This document shows, one piece after another, positions 18,784-28,097 of a stretch of 64,000 nt of DNA. The translations under genes were made by a program, and so were the position numbers. Location of the stretch: NCBI GenBank assembly GCA_021773555.1, contig JAJFKA010000027.1, positions 1 to 64,000 on the forward strand. Reading direction: 5' to 3'. Position 1 is the stretch's first letter. Every line of letters starts with the position of its first letter. This DNA comes from Gammaproteobacteria bacterium. GTDB lineage: Bacteria; Pseudomonadota; Gammaproteobacteria; Pseudomonadales; Azotimanducaceae. Under the pieces are notes generated by a model. It was given only the letters and a program-made list of their open reading frames with translations, made no database searches and was not told the origin of the DNA.

Positions 18784-19509
18784 CTAGCCCAGCGGCAGCA
18801 TCAGCTCAAAACAGGTCCCATCGTTGGGACTACTGTACACATCCAATTGACCGTTGTGGTGTTCGATAATCGTGCTGCATTCCAGCAGGTCCTCATTGGC
18901 GATCATCAGGCTGGACATGATGTCCTGACTGAGTCCGGATTTGTTTTCCTCAGCAGAAATCATGACAAATTGCCCGAGTCGTTGCGCCGCTACCGTGATA
19001 TGACCTCCGGGTGAACCAATGTGCTGGTTAAGAAAAAATATGATGCTCTCAAGCACCCATTGTATAGCACCGGCGTCACATTCTACCTCGGGCAGATCTG
19101 TCAGATTAAGGTCGACCTCACAGGCTTCGCTAAGCTGGTCGTCCATGCTGGTTACGGTCAGCATGATGACGCTGTTCAGGTCGACCTTCTGCCAGGGTAT
19201 CACTTGACTGGCTGCGTCTGGTCCAAGCTGTGAGGTAATTTGTGAGATCAGCGTGAGCCCCAGGGTCGTCTCGTCGATCAGGTGCAGGGAATCGGCGAGC
19301 AGACGATGTGACTCGGGTGAGTCATCTGAGATTCGTGCAACGATTTCGGCAAATCGGTCATTCAGGCGTTTCATATTTGCCAGTGCGTGATCAACAGGTT
19401 CCTTAAGTTCTCCGATGATTTCAGACGATTGAAATTGCACGAGATCATGCAATCCCGTGCCGCTGATCGGGAAAGTTTCTGCGTTTGTCATTTCCAGTTC
19501 TGCTCTCAT
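18784..19509 (-). CDS. Degenerate histidine-kinase-like protein without the phosphorylated His
   Basis: About 241 residues from the ATG at 19509 (GAGG upstream; a TTG at 19548 is also possible). It has the layout of a small histidine kinase: a DHp-like helical pair, then an ATPase-like domain (VDLNSVIMLTV, DLPEVECDAGAIQWVLESI, EHHNGQLDVYSSPNDGTCFELMLPLG). The key residues are gone. Where H-E-x-x-x-P is expected, it reads IIGELKEPVDHAL, with Gly33 at the His position. The N-box Asn is not in register (VLESIIFF), and the DxGxG loop reads ISAEENKSGLS. It probably does not bind ATP or phosphorylate. It could act as a scaffold like pseudokinases or DHp-type phosphotransfer dimers. It lies on the same strand 174 bp beyond fdsD. 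Assignment rests on pattern reading only. Confidence 0.65.
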   Translation of the reverse strand: MRAELEMTNAETFPISGTGLHDLVQFQSSEIIGELKEPVDHALANMKRLNDRFAEIVARISDDSPESHRLLADSLHLIDETTLGLTLISQITSQLGPDAASQVIPWQKVDLNSVIMLTVTSMDDQLSEACEVDLNLTDLPEVECDAGAIQWVLESIIFFLNQHIGSPGGHITVAAQRLGQFVMISAEENKSGLSQDIMSSLMIANEDLLECSTIIEHHNGQLDVYSSPNDGTCFELMLPLG

Positions 19510-19683
19510 ACCTGCCTCGTTTTGTAAAATGTGCGTACTAACTGACAATTTCGGTCACCGGTGTGTTGGTATGGCCGTTGTATAGCCTGTTTTTTTCGCA
19601 TTCACTGCGCTATGCATGGAATATCGCAAGAAGCTTGCCAACATCAGAATTTTGGTGCGCGTCGGGATAAAAAGCACCAGGGC

Positions 19684-19917
19684 CTAGCGTGTCGGCGGGA
19701 TAATCCCGTCGAGGGCGGCCCGGGCGACAGGGCACAGTTCCGTGGCGGTTTCCCTGTTTGCAACCAGCAAGGATTGCATACCGGGGGACCAGAAACGCCT
19801 GATATGCGCAGCGACAGCAGAAGTAGCGTCTGCCTCGGACTTGCCCGGGCTGATGTTGGCGGCGATATCGTTGGCCATCTGCACAAGGTGGCGCAATTGC
19901 GTATCCGGTCCGCTCAC
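19684..19917 (-). CDS. fdsD: Formate dehydrogenase delta subunit
   Basis: A 77-residue protein of the FdsD family: LRHLVQMANDIAANIS near the start and AAHIRRFWSPGMQSLLV in the middle are characteristic. It is the last gene of the fds operon. Its start (19917) overlaps the fdhD stop by 4 bases. In related NAD-dependent formate dehydrogenases the delta subunit is needed for, or assists, cofactor insertion and complex assembly. No cofactor-binding motif is present. Confidence 0.9.
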   Translation of the reverse strand: MSGPDTQLRHLVQMANDIAANISPGKSEADATSAVAAHIRRFWSPGMQSLLVANRETATELCPVARAALDGIIPPTR

Positions 19918-20738
19918 GGATTCGCCTCAATGCGGTCAGCGTGGCTGTACACGTTGAAACGGTTCTCACGGACGAAACCCACCAGCGTGATATTGGCGCG
20001 CTCAGCCTGACTGATTGCGTACGAAGTAGGGGCCGATGCGGCGACGATCACAGCGATATTACCGCGTGCTGCTTTCTGTACGATTTCGAAACTGATCCTG
20101 CTGGACAGAATCATAAAACCGTTATCCGGATGCTCATCCGCCCGGGCGTTGGCACCCAGCAATTTATCGACTGCATTGTGCCTGCCTATATCCTCCCGGA
20201 GTCGGATGATACTGCCATCGGCACGGCACCAGGCCGCTCCGTGATGGCTGCCGGTGGCAGCTCGCAACACCTGCTTGTAGTTGAAGATGGTCATGGCATC
20301 GACTAGCGTGCTGGCGGTAATGCGTGCCTCACTTGTCACCGGGGGTGGATCGACGTTCAGCATTGTCAGTGATTCTTTACCGCAAATTCCGCAACCCGAG
20401 ACACCGGCCAGACTACGCTTCTTAAGTTTGAGCGCATGGAACTGGCCAGCAGGAATACTCATTTGTATCTCGATGCCACGATCAGTGTATTGCAGGTCAA
20501 TACTGCGAAGATCTTGTTTTGATTCAATGATCTGCTCGCCCAGACTGAAGCCCAGAGCAAAATCTTCGAGGTCCAACGCGGTAGCCATCATCACCGCGTG
20601 CGATATATCGTTGTACACTAGTGCGATAGCTGATTCACCCGCAATATCATCCTGCGACCAGGTAAACTCGTTATCTCGCCATCGTGAAACGGTGACCCTG
20701 GCGACCGGTTCATCCGGCTTAGTTGTCTTCAATGGCAT
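19914..20738 (-). CDS. fdhD: Formate dehydrogenase accessory sulfurtransferase FdhD
   Basis: About 274 residues from the ATG at 20738, which begins MPLKTTKPDEPVARV and overlaps the end of fdsA by 20 bases; the open frame extends further upstream without family-like sequence. FdhD passes sulfur from the cysteine desulfurase IscS to the molybdenum cofactor of formate dehydrogenase. The catalytic CGIC pair is seen (Cys116 and Cys119 in SGCGICGKESL), along with LREDIGRHNAVDKLLG and SSRISFEIVQKAARGNI, which are signature blocks. Its position between fdsA and fdsD matches the fdsGBACD arrangement of Cupriavidus-type operons. Confidence 0.96.
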   Translation of the reverse strand: MPLKTTKPDEPVARVTVSRWRDNEFTWSQDDIAGESAIALVYNDISHAVMMATALDLEDFALGFSLGEQIIESKQDLRSIDLQYTDRGIEIQMSIPAGQFHALKLKKRSLAGVSGCGICGKESLTMLNVDPPPVTSEARITASTLVDAMTIFNYKQVLRAATGSHHGAAWCRADGSIIRLREDIGRHNAVDKLLGANARADEHPDNGFMILSSRISFEIVQKAARGNIAVIVAASAPTSYAISQAERANITLVGFVRENRFNVYSHADRIEANP

Positions 20739-23586
20739 GATCGAGATGGGTTTCCTGTTGCTCGCTAAAGTGAGCGTAACGTGACTGCCACTCGGAAGGT
20801 GATGAAACTTTTTCGACCTGTACCGCGGTGACCTTGTACTCGGGACAGTTAGTTGCCCAGTCTGAATTGTCCGTGGTGATGACATTGGCACCACTGAATG
20901 GATGATGAAAGGTGGTGTACACAACGCCAGGCTGAACACCGTCAGAAATTACTGCCCGCAGCACGGTTGTACCAGCACGACTGGTAATGCCCAGCCAGTC
21001 CTGATCGTCGATACCGCGCTCTTCGGCATCGTGCGGGTGGATCTCCAACAGGTCTTCGGGGTGCCACAGATTGTTTCTGGTGCGCCGGGTCTGCGCGCCC
21101 ACGTTGTACTGACTCAGCACTCGGCCGGTTGTCAGCAGCAGCGGGTAAGTACGGGTGGCGCGCTCCGTAGTGGCGATATATTCTGTGATCGCAAAGCGTG
21201 CCTTACCAATTGGAAAACTTGTCTCGTGCATGACCGGAGTGCCCGCAGGGAAGGCATTATTGCAAGGCCATTGAATACTGCCCAACTGGTCCAGTTTTGT
21301 GTAACTGACACCGGCGAAGGTCGGAGTCAGGCGGGCAATTTCATCCATGATCTCGCCGGGATGTGAGTAGTTCATCGGATAACCCATGGCATTGCTAAGG
21401 GCCATGGTGACTTGCCAGTCGGCCTTACCGGAAAGTGGGGTAATTACCTTGCGAACCCGGTTGATTCTTCGTTCGGCGTTGGTGAAGGTACCGTCTTTTT
21501 CGAGAAAGGTCGCGCCTGGAAGAAATACATGGGCGTATTTTGCGGTTTCGTTCAGAAATATGTCCTGAACAATCAGACAGTCCAGCGCTTCAAGTGCGGC
21601 CTGAACATGCTGTGTGTTTGGATCGGACTGGGCAATGTCTTCCCCCTGGCAATAAAGTCCCTTGAATTGGCCGCTTAATGCAGAATCGAACATGTTGGGA
21701 ATACGCATGCCTGGTCGCTCATCGAGCGTCACCCCCCATGCCTGTTCAAACATCACCCGGGTTGGCTCGTCGGAAACATGACGGTAACCGGGGAATTCAT
21801 GGGGAAAGGAACCCATGTCGCATGAACCCTGGACATTGTTTTGCCCGCGCAAGGGATTGACGCCGACACCGGGCCGGCCAATGTTGCCGGTAGCCAGAGA
21901 TAAGTTAGCAATTCCCATGACCGCTGTTGAGCCCTGGCTGTGTTCGGTCACGCCAAGACCGTAATAAATTGCCGCGTTGCCGGCCTCGGCAAATAACATC
22001 GCTGCGGCACGTAGATCTGCGGCAGGGATGCCGGTAACTGATTCGGATTGCTCGGGAGAGTGGCGAGGCTCGGCGATAAATCGCCGCCAGATCGCGAATG
22101 CATCCGGGTCACAGCGTGCTGAAACGAAAGGTTCATCAATTAATCCTGAGGTCACAACCACATGCGCCATCGCATTGATAAAGGCCACATTGGTTCCTGG
22201 TTTGAGCGGTAAATAGAAACTTGCCTGCACATGTGGCGTGCGCACCAGTTCGATGCTCCTGGGGTCCGCGACGATCAGTTTTGCACCTGCGCGCAGTCGT
22301 TGTTTCAGTTGTGCGGCGAAAACCGGATGTGCCTGGGTCGGGTTGGCGCCCATGACCATGATAACGTCGGCATGCTGAACTGACTCGAAGGTTTGAGTGC
22401 CTGCAGATTCTCCTAACGTTGATTTCAAACCGAAACCAGTAGGTGAATGGCAAACGCGAGCGCAGGTATCCACATTGTTGGAGCCGAAACCAGCCCGCAC
22501 CATTTTTTGTACAAGGTAGGTTTCCTCATTGGTGCATCGTGAAGAAGTGATCCCGCCAATGCTGTCAATTCCATATTTGGCCTGAATGGTTTTCAGCCGG
22601 GTGGCGGCATGATCTATTGCCTGCGTCCAGCCGACGACTTTCCAATCGTCAGAGATCTGATCTCGTATCATGGGCCGGGTAATCCGGTCGTTGTGAGTCG
22701 CGTAGCCAAATGCGAATCGGCCCTTTACGCAACTGTGACCCTGATTGGCATCACCTCCTTTATAGGGCACCATGCGGACTACCTGTTCACCGCGCACCTC
22801 GACTTTGAATGAACAGCCAACTCCACAATAAGCACAGGTAGTAATCGTTGCACTTTCCGGTTGCCCGATCGCGATCACCGATTTTTCGGTCAGGGTGGCT
22901 GTTGGACACGCCTGAATACAGGCGCCGCAGGATACACAATCAGATGACATGAAGTCCTGCCCCTGACCTGCAGCCACTTTCGATTCGAATCCCCTGCCTT
23001 CGATGGTGAGCGCAAATGTCCCCTGGATCTCATCGCAGGCACGCACGCACCGTGAGCAGACAATGCATCGCGTTGGGTCAAAGTTGAAATAGGGATTGCT
23101 GTTATCAGTCGCCAGTTGCTGATGATTTTCTCCCTGCAATCCATAGCGCACGTGACGCAAGCCAACAGCACCGGCCATGTCCTGAAGTTCGCAGTCTCCG
23201 TTTGCGGGACAAGTCAGACAGTCCAGCGGGTGATCAGAAATATACAATTCCATCACGTTGCGTCGTAGCTTCTGAAGTACAGGCGTTTCGGTGTGAACAA
23301 CCATATCCTGGCTGACAGGTGTGGTGCAGGATGCGGGCTTACCAGAAACTCCTTCGATCTCGACCAGGCACAATCGGCAGGATCCGAAAGCATCGAGACT
23401 GTCAGTTGCACAGAGTTTCGGTATGTTGGTACCTGCGATTGCCGCTGCCCGCATGACGGATGTGCCTTCCGGAACTGTGACTTGTCTGCCGTCGATGCGA
23501 AGTGTTATGTCCTTGCTGCTGGTAACCGGGGGGGTACCTGAATCGCGCTCGATTTGCCCGGCTCGGGGGTCAAAAAATTTAAGCAT
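20719..23586 (-). CDS. fdsA: NAD-dependent formate dehydrogenase, molybdenum (alpha) subunit
   Basis: About 955 residues from the ATG at 23586, which overlaps the fdsB stop by 8 bases. Order: an N-terminal NuoG-like part with a 2Fe-2S ferredoxin domain (FGSCRLCLVEIEG), a CxxC/His cluster segment (HPLDCLTCPANGDCELQ) and paired 4Fe-4S motifs (CIVCSRCVRACDE, CVSCGACIQACPT); a further 4Fe-4S set (CAYCGVGCSFKVEV); then the bis-MGD oxidoreductase domain. The molybdenum ligand is Cys379 in CARVCHSPTG, with the adjacent His. It oxidises formate to CO2 and passes electrons through the clusters to FdsB. Soluble cytoplasmic complex; no Tat signal. Confidence 0.97.
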   Translation of the reverse strand: MLKFFDPRAGQIERDSGTPPVTSSKDITLRIDGRQVTVPEGTSVMRAAAIAGTNIPKLCATDSLDAFGSCRLCLVEIEGVSGKPASCTTPVSQDMVVHTETPVLQKLRRNVMELYISDHPLDCLTCPANGDCELQDMAGAVGLRHVRYGLQGENHQQLATDNSNPYFNFDPTRCIVCSRCVRACDEIQGTFALTIEGRGFESKVAAGQGQDFMSSDCVSCGACIQACPTATLTEKSVIAIGQPESATITTCAYCGVGCSFKVEVRGEQVVRMVPYKGGDANQGHSCVKGRFAFGYATHNDRITRPMIRDQISDDWKVVGWTQAIDHAATRLKTIQAKYGIDSIGGITSSRCTNEETYLVQKMVRAGFGSNNVDTCARVCHSPTGFGLKSTLGESAGTQTFESVQHADVIMVMGANPTQAHPVFAAQLKQRLRAGAKLIVADPRSIELVRTPHVQASFYLPLKPGTNVAFINAMAHVVVTSGLIDEPFVSARCDPDAFAIWRRFIAEPRHSPEQSESVTGIPAADLRAAAMLFAEAGNAAIYYGLGVTEHSQGSTAVMGIANLSLATGNIGRPGVGVNPLRGQNNVQGSCDMGSFPHEFPGYRHVSDEPTRVMFEQAWGVTLDERPGMRIPNMFDSALSGQFKGLYCQGEDIAQSDPNTQHVQAALEALDCLIVQDIFLNETAKYAHVFLPGATFLEKDGTFTNAERRINRVRKVITPLSGKADWQVTMALSNAMGYPMNYSHPGEIMDEIARLTPTFAGVSYTKLDQLGSIQWPCNNAFPAGTPVMHETSFPIGKARFAITEYIATTERATRTYPLLLTTGRVLSQYNVGAQTRRTRNNLWHPEDLLEIHPHDAEERGIDDQDWLGITSRAGTTVLRAVISDGVQPGVVYTTFHHPFSGANVITTDNSDWATNCPEYKVTAVQVEKVSSPSEWQSRYAHFSEQQETHLDHAIEDN

Positions 23587-25165
23587 CGATGTCGGCTCCT
23601 GACATTTGATCATCGTTGACATCCCCGAAGTCCTGACGGAAATGCTGGACCGCACTGCGTACTGGAGATGGCGTTAAGGATCCCATAGCGCACAATGAGC
23701 CTGCCACCATTGTTTCGCAGAGATCTTCCAGTAACACAAGGTTATCCTTTCGGGACTCGTTGCGGCGAATTTTTGCAATCGTCTCGGCGCCTCGCACCGA
23801 ACCGATTCGACAGGGTGTGCATTTCCCGCAGGACTCTGCCGCGCAGAAGCGCATTGAAAATTCTGCCTGCTCGGCCATATCAACGGTGTCGTCAAAGCAA
23901 ACGAGTCCACCATGCCCGAGCATTGCGCCGACACTGGCCATCGATTCATAATCCAGACTGGTCTGCCAGAGGCTGGACGGTAAATACGCGCCTAATGGAC
24001 CGCCAATCTGGATTGCCCGAAGTGGGCGGCCGGTCGCCGAACCCTTGCCGTAGGTCCGAACTAATTCGTCAATCGTTATACCAAATGCGAGTTCCACCAG
24101 GCCTGCCTGAGCTACGTTCCCACTGAGCTGGATTGCCAGTGTTCCTCTTGATTCTCCTTGTCCGAACTGTTGGTAGTGTTCCGCACCTTGCTGCAGGATC
24201 ATTGGAACTGTCGCGAGCGTAATAACGTTGTTAACCACCGTCGGCTCCCCGAACAAGCCATTTATGGCAGGCAAAGGGGGTTTTACCCTTACCATTCCTC
24301 GCTTGCCTTCGAGACTGTCGAGCATTGAAGTTTCCTCTCCACATATATAGGCGCCAGCGCCGATACGAAGGTGCAGGTGGAATGCGTGTGCGCTTGCCCG
24401 TATTGCCTCGCCGAGCAGTTGCTGTTGGTATGCGAGTTCAATCGCCCTGGTCAGTACCTCCGCGGTATGAGGATATTCAGAACGCAGGTAAATGTATCCG
24501 TGGGTCGCGCCCACGCCAAGACCGGCGATGACCATGCCTTCAATCAGTGAGAATGGATCGCCTTCCATGAGCATACGGTCGGCGAAGGTTCCGCTATCAC
24601 CCTCATCGGCGTTGCAAACGATGTACTTGTTTTTGTCTGATCCTGAAACAGACGCATCCAGCACAGTTTGCCATTTGATGCCTGTTGGAAACGCCGCGCC
24701 GCCCCGCCCGCGAAGTCCCGACGCCTTTATCTCATCTATAATTTGCTGCGCGCTCAGGCAGAGTGCCCGATCCAGACCCTGCAATCCGCCCTCGGACTCA
24801 TAATGTTCGATGGACAAAGGATCGATCACGCCTACCCTTGCGAAGGTAAGGCGTTGCTGGGATTTGAAATACGGTATCTGTTCGGTTAAACCCTGGCAGA
24901 GCGGGTGTTCGGTGTTTCCTTTTAACAAGCCAGTATCGATAAGTTCATCCACCATGGTCTCGGTCACTGGGCCATAACCGATACGTCCATTGGGGGTGAG
25001 CACCTCGACATAGGGTTCGAGCCATGCCATCCCACGAGATCCGGTTCGAATGATCCTGATGGGCTCACCGACTTTGACGGCGGCAGTTGCTATCGCCTGT
25101 ACGGTCTCATCTGCACCGAGTGCGAGACTGATTGAGTCCTGAGAGATGTAGATGCTGGTGGTCAT
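23579..25165 (-). CDS. fdsB: NAD-dependent formate dehydrogenase, flavin (beta) subunit
   Basis: A 528-residue NuoF-like diaphorase subunit. An N-terminal thioredoxin-like segment (residues about 1-90) is followed by the FMN/NADH-binding domain (GLRGRGGAAFPTGIKW, NADEGDSGTFADRMLMEGDP, GAYICGEETSMLDSLEGKRG) and the C-terminal 4Fe-4S motif ESCGKCTPCRIG. It accepts electrons from the FdsA clusters and reduces NAD+. The start at 25165 overlaps the fdsG stop (ATGA) and the end overlaps fdsA, so translation of the three subunits is tightly coupled. Confidence 0.97.
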   Translation of the reverse strand: MTTSIYISQDSISLALGADETVQAIATAAVKVGEPIRIIRTGSRGMAWLEPYVEVLTPNGRIGYGPVTETMVDELIDTGLLKGNTEHPLCQGLTEQIPYFKSQQRLTFARVGVIDPLSIEHYESEGGLQGLDRALCLSAQQIIDEIKASGLRGRGGAAFPTGIKWQTVLDASVSGSDKNKYIVCNADEGDSGTFADRMLMEGDPFSLIEGMVIAGLGVGATHGYIYLRSEYPHTAEVLTRAIELAYQQQLLGEAIRASAHAFHLHLRIGAGAYICGEETSMLDSLEGKRGMVRVKPPLPAINGLFGEPTVVNNVITLATVPMILQQGAEHYQQFGQGESRGTLAIQLSGNVAQAGLVELAFGITIDELVRTYGKGSATGRPLRAIQIGGPLGAYLPSSLWQTSLDYESMASVGAMLGHGGLVCFDDTVDMAEQAEFSMRFCAAESCGKCTPCRIGSVRGAETIAKIRRNESRKDNLVLLEDLCETMVAGSLCAMGSLTPSPVRSAVQHFRQDFGDVNDDQMSGADIDA

Positions 25166-25626
25166 TCCTGCTGCAGCCGTTCAAGGGTTGACAGTAATTG
25201 CTGCTCGGTGACACGTCCGTACAACCTGCCGTCCACCATCATTGCCGGTGCGGCCGCACAAAGTCCGAGGCAATAAACTGATTCGAGATCAAATTGCCGA
25301 TCGCTGGAATCAAACTCAATCGACAGGCACTTAACGGCTGTTTTCTCAAGGTTTCTGCCACCCATGGACTGGCAGGCCTCAGCGCGACAGATGGCTATCT
25401 GGTGCTTTGCGGGCTGGCAGGTTTTCAGCGCCTTGTAAAAACTGATGACGCCATAAACCTCGGCTGCGGACAGATTGAAATCGTCGGCAATGGTTTGCGT
25501 CCATTCTGGCGCCAGGTATCCGTAGGCGTTCTGGATTGCCCACAGGGCCGGTAGTAATCCACCGGGTGTATCAACAAAGGACTTGCAGATCTCGCTGACA
25601 CGCTCGTGGCAATCGACACTTTTCAT
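25162..25626 (-). CDS. fdsG: NAD-dependent formate dehydrogenase, gamma subunit
   Basis: A 154-residue NuoE-like 2Fe-2S protein with a helical front (ALWAIQNAYGYLAPEWTQTIADDFNL) and a thioredoxin-like back. The four cluster ligands are visible as Cys80 and Cys85 (ICRAEACQSMGG), then Cys119 and Cys123 (VYCLGLCAAAPAMMV). It is the first gene of the operon fdsG-fdsB-fdsA-fdhD-fdsD. I see no dedicated regulator next to it; the gene upstream on the same strand is an acetyltransferase 51 bp away. Confidence 0.96.
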   Translation of the reverse strand: MKSVDCHERVSEICKSFVDTPGGLLPALWAIQNAYGYLAPEWTQTIADDFNLSAAEVYGVISFYKALKTCQPAKHQIAICRAEACQSMGGRNLEKTAVKCLSIEFDSSDRQFDLESVYCLGLCAAAPAMMVDGRLYGRVTEQQLLSTLERLQQE

Positions 25627-25677
25627 GCTAATTAGTCGCTACGATGGATGCCCTCGGCATTGTAGCAAAAAAGCACT

Positions 25678-26400
25678 TCAATCGCCCCGACGAGGCGCCA
25701 GCAATGTACGTAGCCAATTGAGCGTGGAGTTTGGTTGCAGGAGATAACGTTCCAGTGCAGCCATGTCCCGGTTGAGTGCGGTGGTGTCCTTAAACAAGGT
25801 CGCACGTGTGATGAGTTCCCGGTCGTGCGCAAGCGGTTTGATGACCCTGGCTGGATTACCGGCTGCAATCACGTTAGCGGGAATATTTGAGGTCACGATT
25901 GATCCCGCGCCAATGATTGAATTTTCACCGATGGAAACACCTTTGCAGACGATGGCACCGTCCCCAATCCAGACATTCTCTGCCAGGTTCACTTCACGGG
26001 TATTACCTACCGGTCTCGTTCGATCATAAATGTCGTGCCAGTCGGCGTCCGTTACGTAGCTGCCGGCGGCGAACATGCAGTTGTCTCCGATACTAATCGA
26101 AGTTGCGCAATCCAGTCGGACGCCAGGACAAAGCAGCACATTGTTACCAATGTCGATATGCCCCTGGTGCGCTTCAAAAGCCCAGGTAGACAGTGAAACG
26201 GTTCGATCCGAGGTCGTGACCACGTGCAGGTTGTCACCGACCCGTATGTGTCCGCCATTAATCCGGATATTCCACGGCTTCATGATGTTATGACCGGACC
26301 CCAGGGCCGCCATTTGGGGCGCGACGAAATGATTTGTGTACCAGCGCTCCAGATGGCCTGCGAAACGCTTTACGTAGTAGGGACGTCGATCCTTGATCAT
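25678..26400 (-). CDS. Left-handed beta-helix (hexapeptide) acyltransferase
   Basis: A 240-residue protein dominated by hexapeptide repeats: IRINGGHIRVGDNLHVV, HIDIGNNVLLCPGVRLDCATSISIGDNCMF, and NVWIGDGAIVCKGVSIGENSIIGAGSIV, closing with the family signature PANVIAAGNPARVIK. These proteins act as trimeric acetyl- or acyl-CoA-dependent O- or N-acyltransferases, often on sugars; the catalytic His is probably in DADWHDIYD. The fold is certain; the substrate is not. It precedes fdsG by 51 bp on the same strand, but a functional link to formate oxidation is doubtful. Confidence 0.85.
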   Translation of the reverse strand: MIKDRRPYYVKRFAGHLERWYTNHFVAPQMAALGSGHNIMKPWNIRINGGHIRVGDNLHVVTTSDRTVSLSTWAFEAHQGHIDIGNNVLLCPGVRLDCATSISIGDNCMFAAGSYVTDADWHDIYDRTRPVGNTREVNLAENVWIGDGAIVCKGVSIGENSIIGAGSIVTSNIPANVIAAGNPARVIKPLAHDRELITRATLFKDTTALNRDMAALERYLLQPNSTLNWLRTLLAPRRGD

Positions 26401-26538
26401 GATTTTTAGAGATCTTGAACAAAACCTGAGTTTAGCAATACCCGATGTTAAATGTGTGGGCGGTTTTTTGCAGCCTGGTTTTATCGGGTCAGGGAATCGC
26501 GTATGGTAGCGGCATGATAACTATTGGTCTGGATTATC

Positions 26539-27099
26539 TTGGACGCACTGGAATTGTTACATTCGAGGGTATCGTCAGCGAGGCTGACAGGTTCTGTTGA
26601 TGATGTCCAACTGGAAAATATTCTCAAAGCGGCTATGCGAGCACCTGATCACGCCCAGTTGAAGCCGTTTCGTTTTTTGAAAATCGCAGGGAATGCCAGG
26701 GAAACGCTCGGCTCTCTTTTTGCCAGGGCACGGTTAACGGCTGATCCTTCGATCAGTTCGGGGGATCTGGAAAAAACCAAGGTGAAGCCACTCCGCGCAC
26801 CACTCATCCTGGTGGCAGTTGCGCGCATTGTCGAGCATCCAAAAGTCCCGGAAATCGAGCAGCTTCTGGCGACCGGTGCCGCCGTTCAAAATATATTACT
26901 GGCGGCTTATGCGCAGGGGCTGGGTGCGATCTGGCGGACCGGCAGCATGGCGTATAACCAGATTGTCAACGAGGGGCTGGACCTTGCGCCTGATGAACGA
27001 GTCGTTGGCTTTGTTTATCTTGGCGAAGTGGAAGGTAACGCACGCAAGCCAAACCAGTTACCCGTTCAGGACTTTGTTCGAGACTGGACCGGCCGTTGA
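26539..27099 (+). CDS. Nitroreductase family flavoprotein (YdjA-like)
   Basis: About 186 residues. The TTG at 26539 is preferred because the protein then starts MDALELLHSRVSSARL, matching the E. coli YdjA start pattern; a TTG at 26524 is also open. It is a compact FMN-dependent NAD(P)H nitroreductase fold: AMRAPDHAQLKPFRFLKI near the flavin site, QLLATGAAVQNILLAAYAQGLGAIWRTG, and the final YLGEVEGNARKP. These enzymes reduce nitro or quinone-like substrates; the physiological substrate is unknown. A small hypothetical gene starts at its stop codon. Confidence 0.88.
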   Translation: MDALELLHSRVSSARLTGSVDDVQLENILKAAMRAPDHAQLKPFRFLKIAGNARETLGSLFARARLTADPSISSGDLEKTKVKPLRAPLILVAVARIVEHPKVPEIEQLLATGAAVQNILLAAYAQGLGAIWRTGSMAYNQIVNEGLDLAPDERVVGFVYLGEVEGNARKPNQLPVQDFVRDWTGR

Positions 27100-27455
27100 G
27101 AGAGGTTACTGCGGAAATGTTGCTAGGTGCGCAGTGGCAGGCACTGCGTATTGAGGTGTTCGAGTGGGATAAGGGTGAAGGACCGGGGGAGACAGGTTTC
27201 GATGGTTATTCGCGCTTCTGGTGCGAGTACGCGGTGCTGGGGATTTATTGGATCGCGGAATTTAGCCACACCCGTCTGGAGATTCAACTGACACCGGATA
27301 TCGAACTCGTCGCGTTTAACTGCCGGTTTGAGTTCGAACCAGAAACGATATTGAAGCGACGCCTGGTGGAAAATACTGACTGGCTGCAGTGTGCACGCCG
27401 ATCGATTCGAGCCGACTCGCGTCAGGAGCTACAGCCTGTCGAAGCAGCCGATTAA
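27096..27455 (+). CDS. Hypothetical 119-residue protein
   Basis: Starts with a TTG at 27096 that overlaps the nitroreductase TGA; an ATG at 27117 with AGAGG upstream is an alternative. The sequence is acidic and rich in aromatic residues (FEWDKGEGPGETGFDGYSRF, WIAEFSHTRLEIQLTPDIEL). No signal peptide, membrane span or known motif is seen. Its place between two clear same-strand genes, with only 19 bp to the BRCT gene, supports a real gene of unknown function. Confidence 0.6.
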   Translation: MREVTAEMLLGAQWQALRIEVFEWDKGEGPGETGFDGYSRFWCEYAVLGIYWIAEFSHTRLEIQLTPDIELVAFNCRFEFEPETILKRRLVENTDWLQCARRSIRADSRQELQPVEAAD

Positions 27456-27474
27456 TGATAACGAGGAGTTCATA

Positions 27475-28089
27475 ATGAGCAAGGCATCCCGCTCGAAGAA
27501 TGCCAGCCGTGTACAGGATCGACTGATTGATGAACTCATCGGCATCAGTCGAGGTGTGATCGCCGACGGCATGGTGGATGAAAGTGAAGCGATTTTCCTC
27601 GGCCAGTGGATAGAGAACCATCGGGAGATTGCCGATAAATGGCCCGTGAATGTGCTCTACGCGCGGCTCACAGAAATGCTTAAGGACGGTGTGCTTAGCC
27701 TTGATGAACAACAGGAGTTGATGGAGACATTACGTGATCTGACTGGTGAATCGCAGCAGTTTCAGGAAACCAATCGGCCGACAACACTGCCGGTGGACAA
27801 GCCTGCGCCTGCCATTGAGTTTACCGACAAGACTTTCTGTCTTACCGGTCGTTTTGTGTTTGGCTCAATGCTGGACTGCGAGGAAACCATTGCAGAATTG
27901 GGTGGTCATCTGGTACAGACGCCGGGGAAAGAAACCGACTATCTGGTCATCGGTGAGTTGTGCAGTCCCGACTGGATTCATACGACCTTTGGGCGCAGTA
28001 TCGAGAAGGCAGTAGAGTTGAAGACGCAAGGTGTACCATTGCGTATTCTGACCGAAGAACACTGGGTTAACAGTTTGGCTGATGCCTGA
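27475..28089 (+). CDS. BRCT-domain protein with TerB-like N-terminus
   Basis: 204 residues, started at 27475 where GAGGAG lies 6 bases before the ATG. The N-terminal half is helical and acidic (RLIDELIGISRGVIADGMVDESEAIFLGQWIENH), resembling TerB/tellurite-resistance-type helical domains. The C-terminal half is a BRCT domain of the NAD-dependent DNA ligase type (FTDKTFCLTGRFVFGSM, ELGGHLVQTPGKETDYLVIG, ILTEEHWV). BRCT domains bind DNA ends or phosphopeptides. No catalytic domain accompanies it. It is probably a DNA-transaction adaptor; the role is unproven. Confidence 0.85.
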   Translation: MSKASRSKNASRVQDRLIDELIGISRGVIADGMVDESEAIFLGQWIENHREIADKWPVNVLYARLTEMLKDGVLSLDEQQELMETLRDLTGESQQFQETNRPTTLPVDKPAPAIEFTDKTFCLTGRFVFGSMLDCEETIAELGGHLVQTPGKETDYLVIGELCSPDWIHTTFGRSIEKAVELKTQGVPLRILTEEHWVNSLADA

Positions 28090-28097
28090 TCTGGTGG

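Noticed and set aside
20281-20784. 167-residue forward open frame over fdhD and fdsA
   Set aside because: It lies antisense to two strongly supported genes and has no coherent domain pattern.
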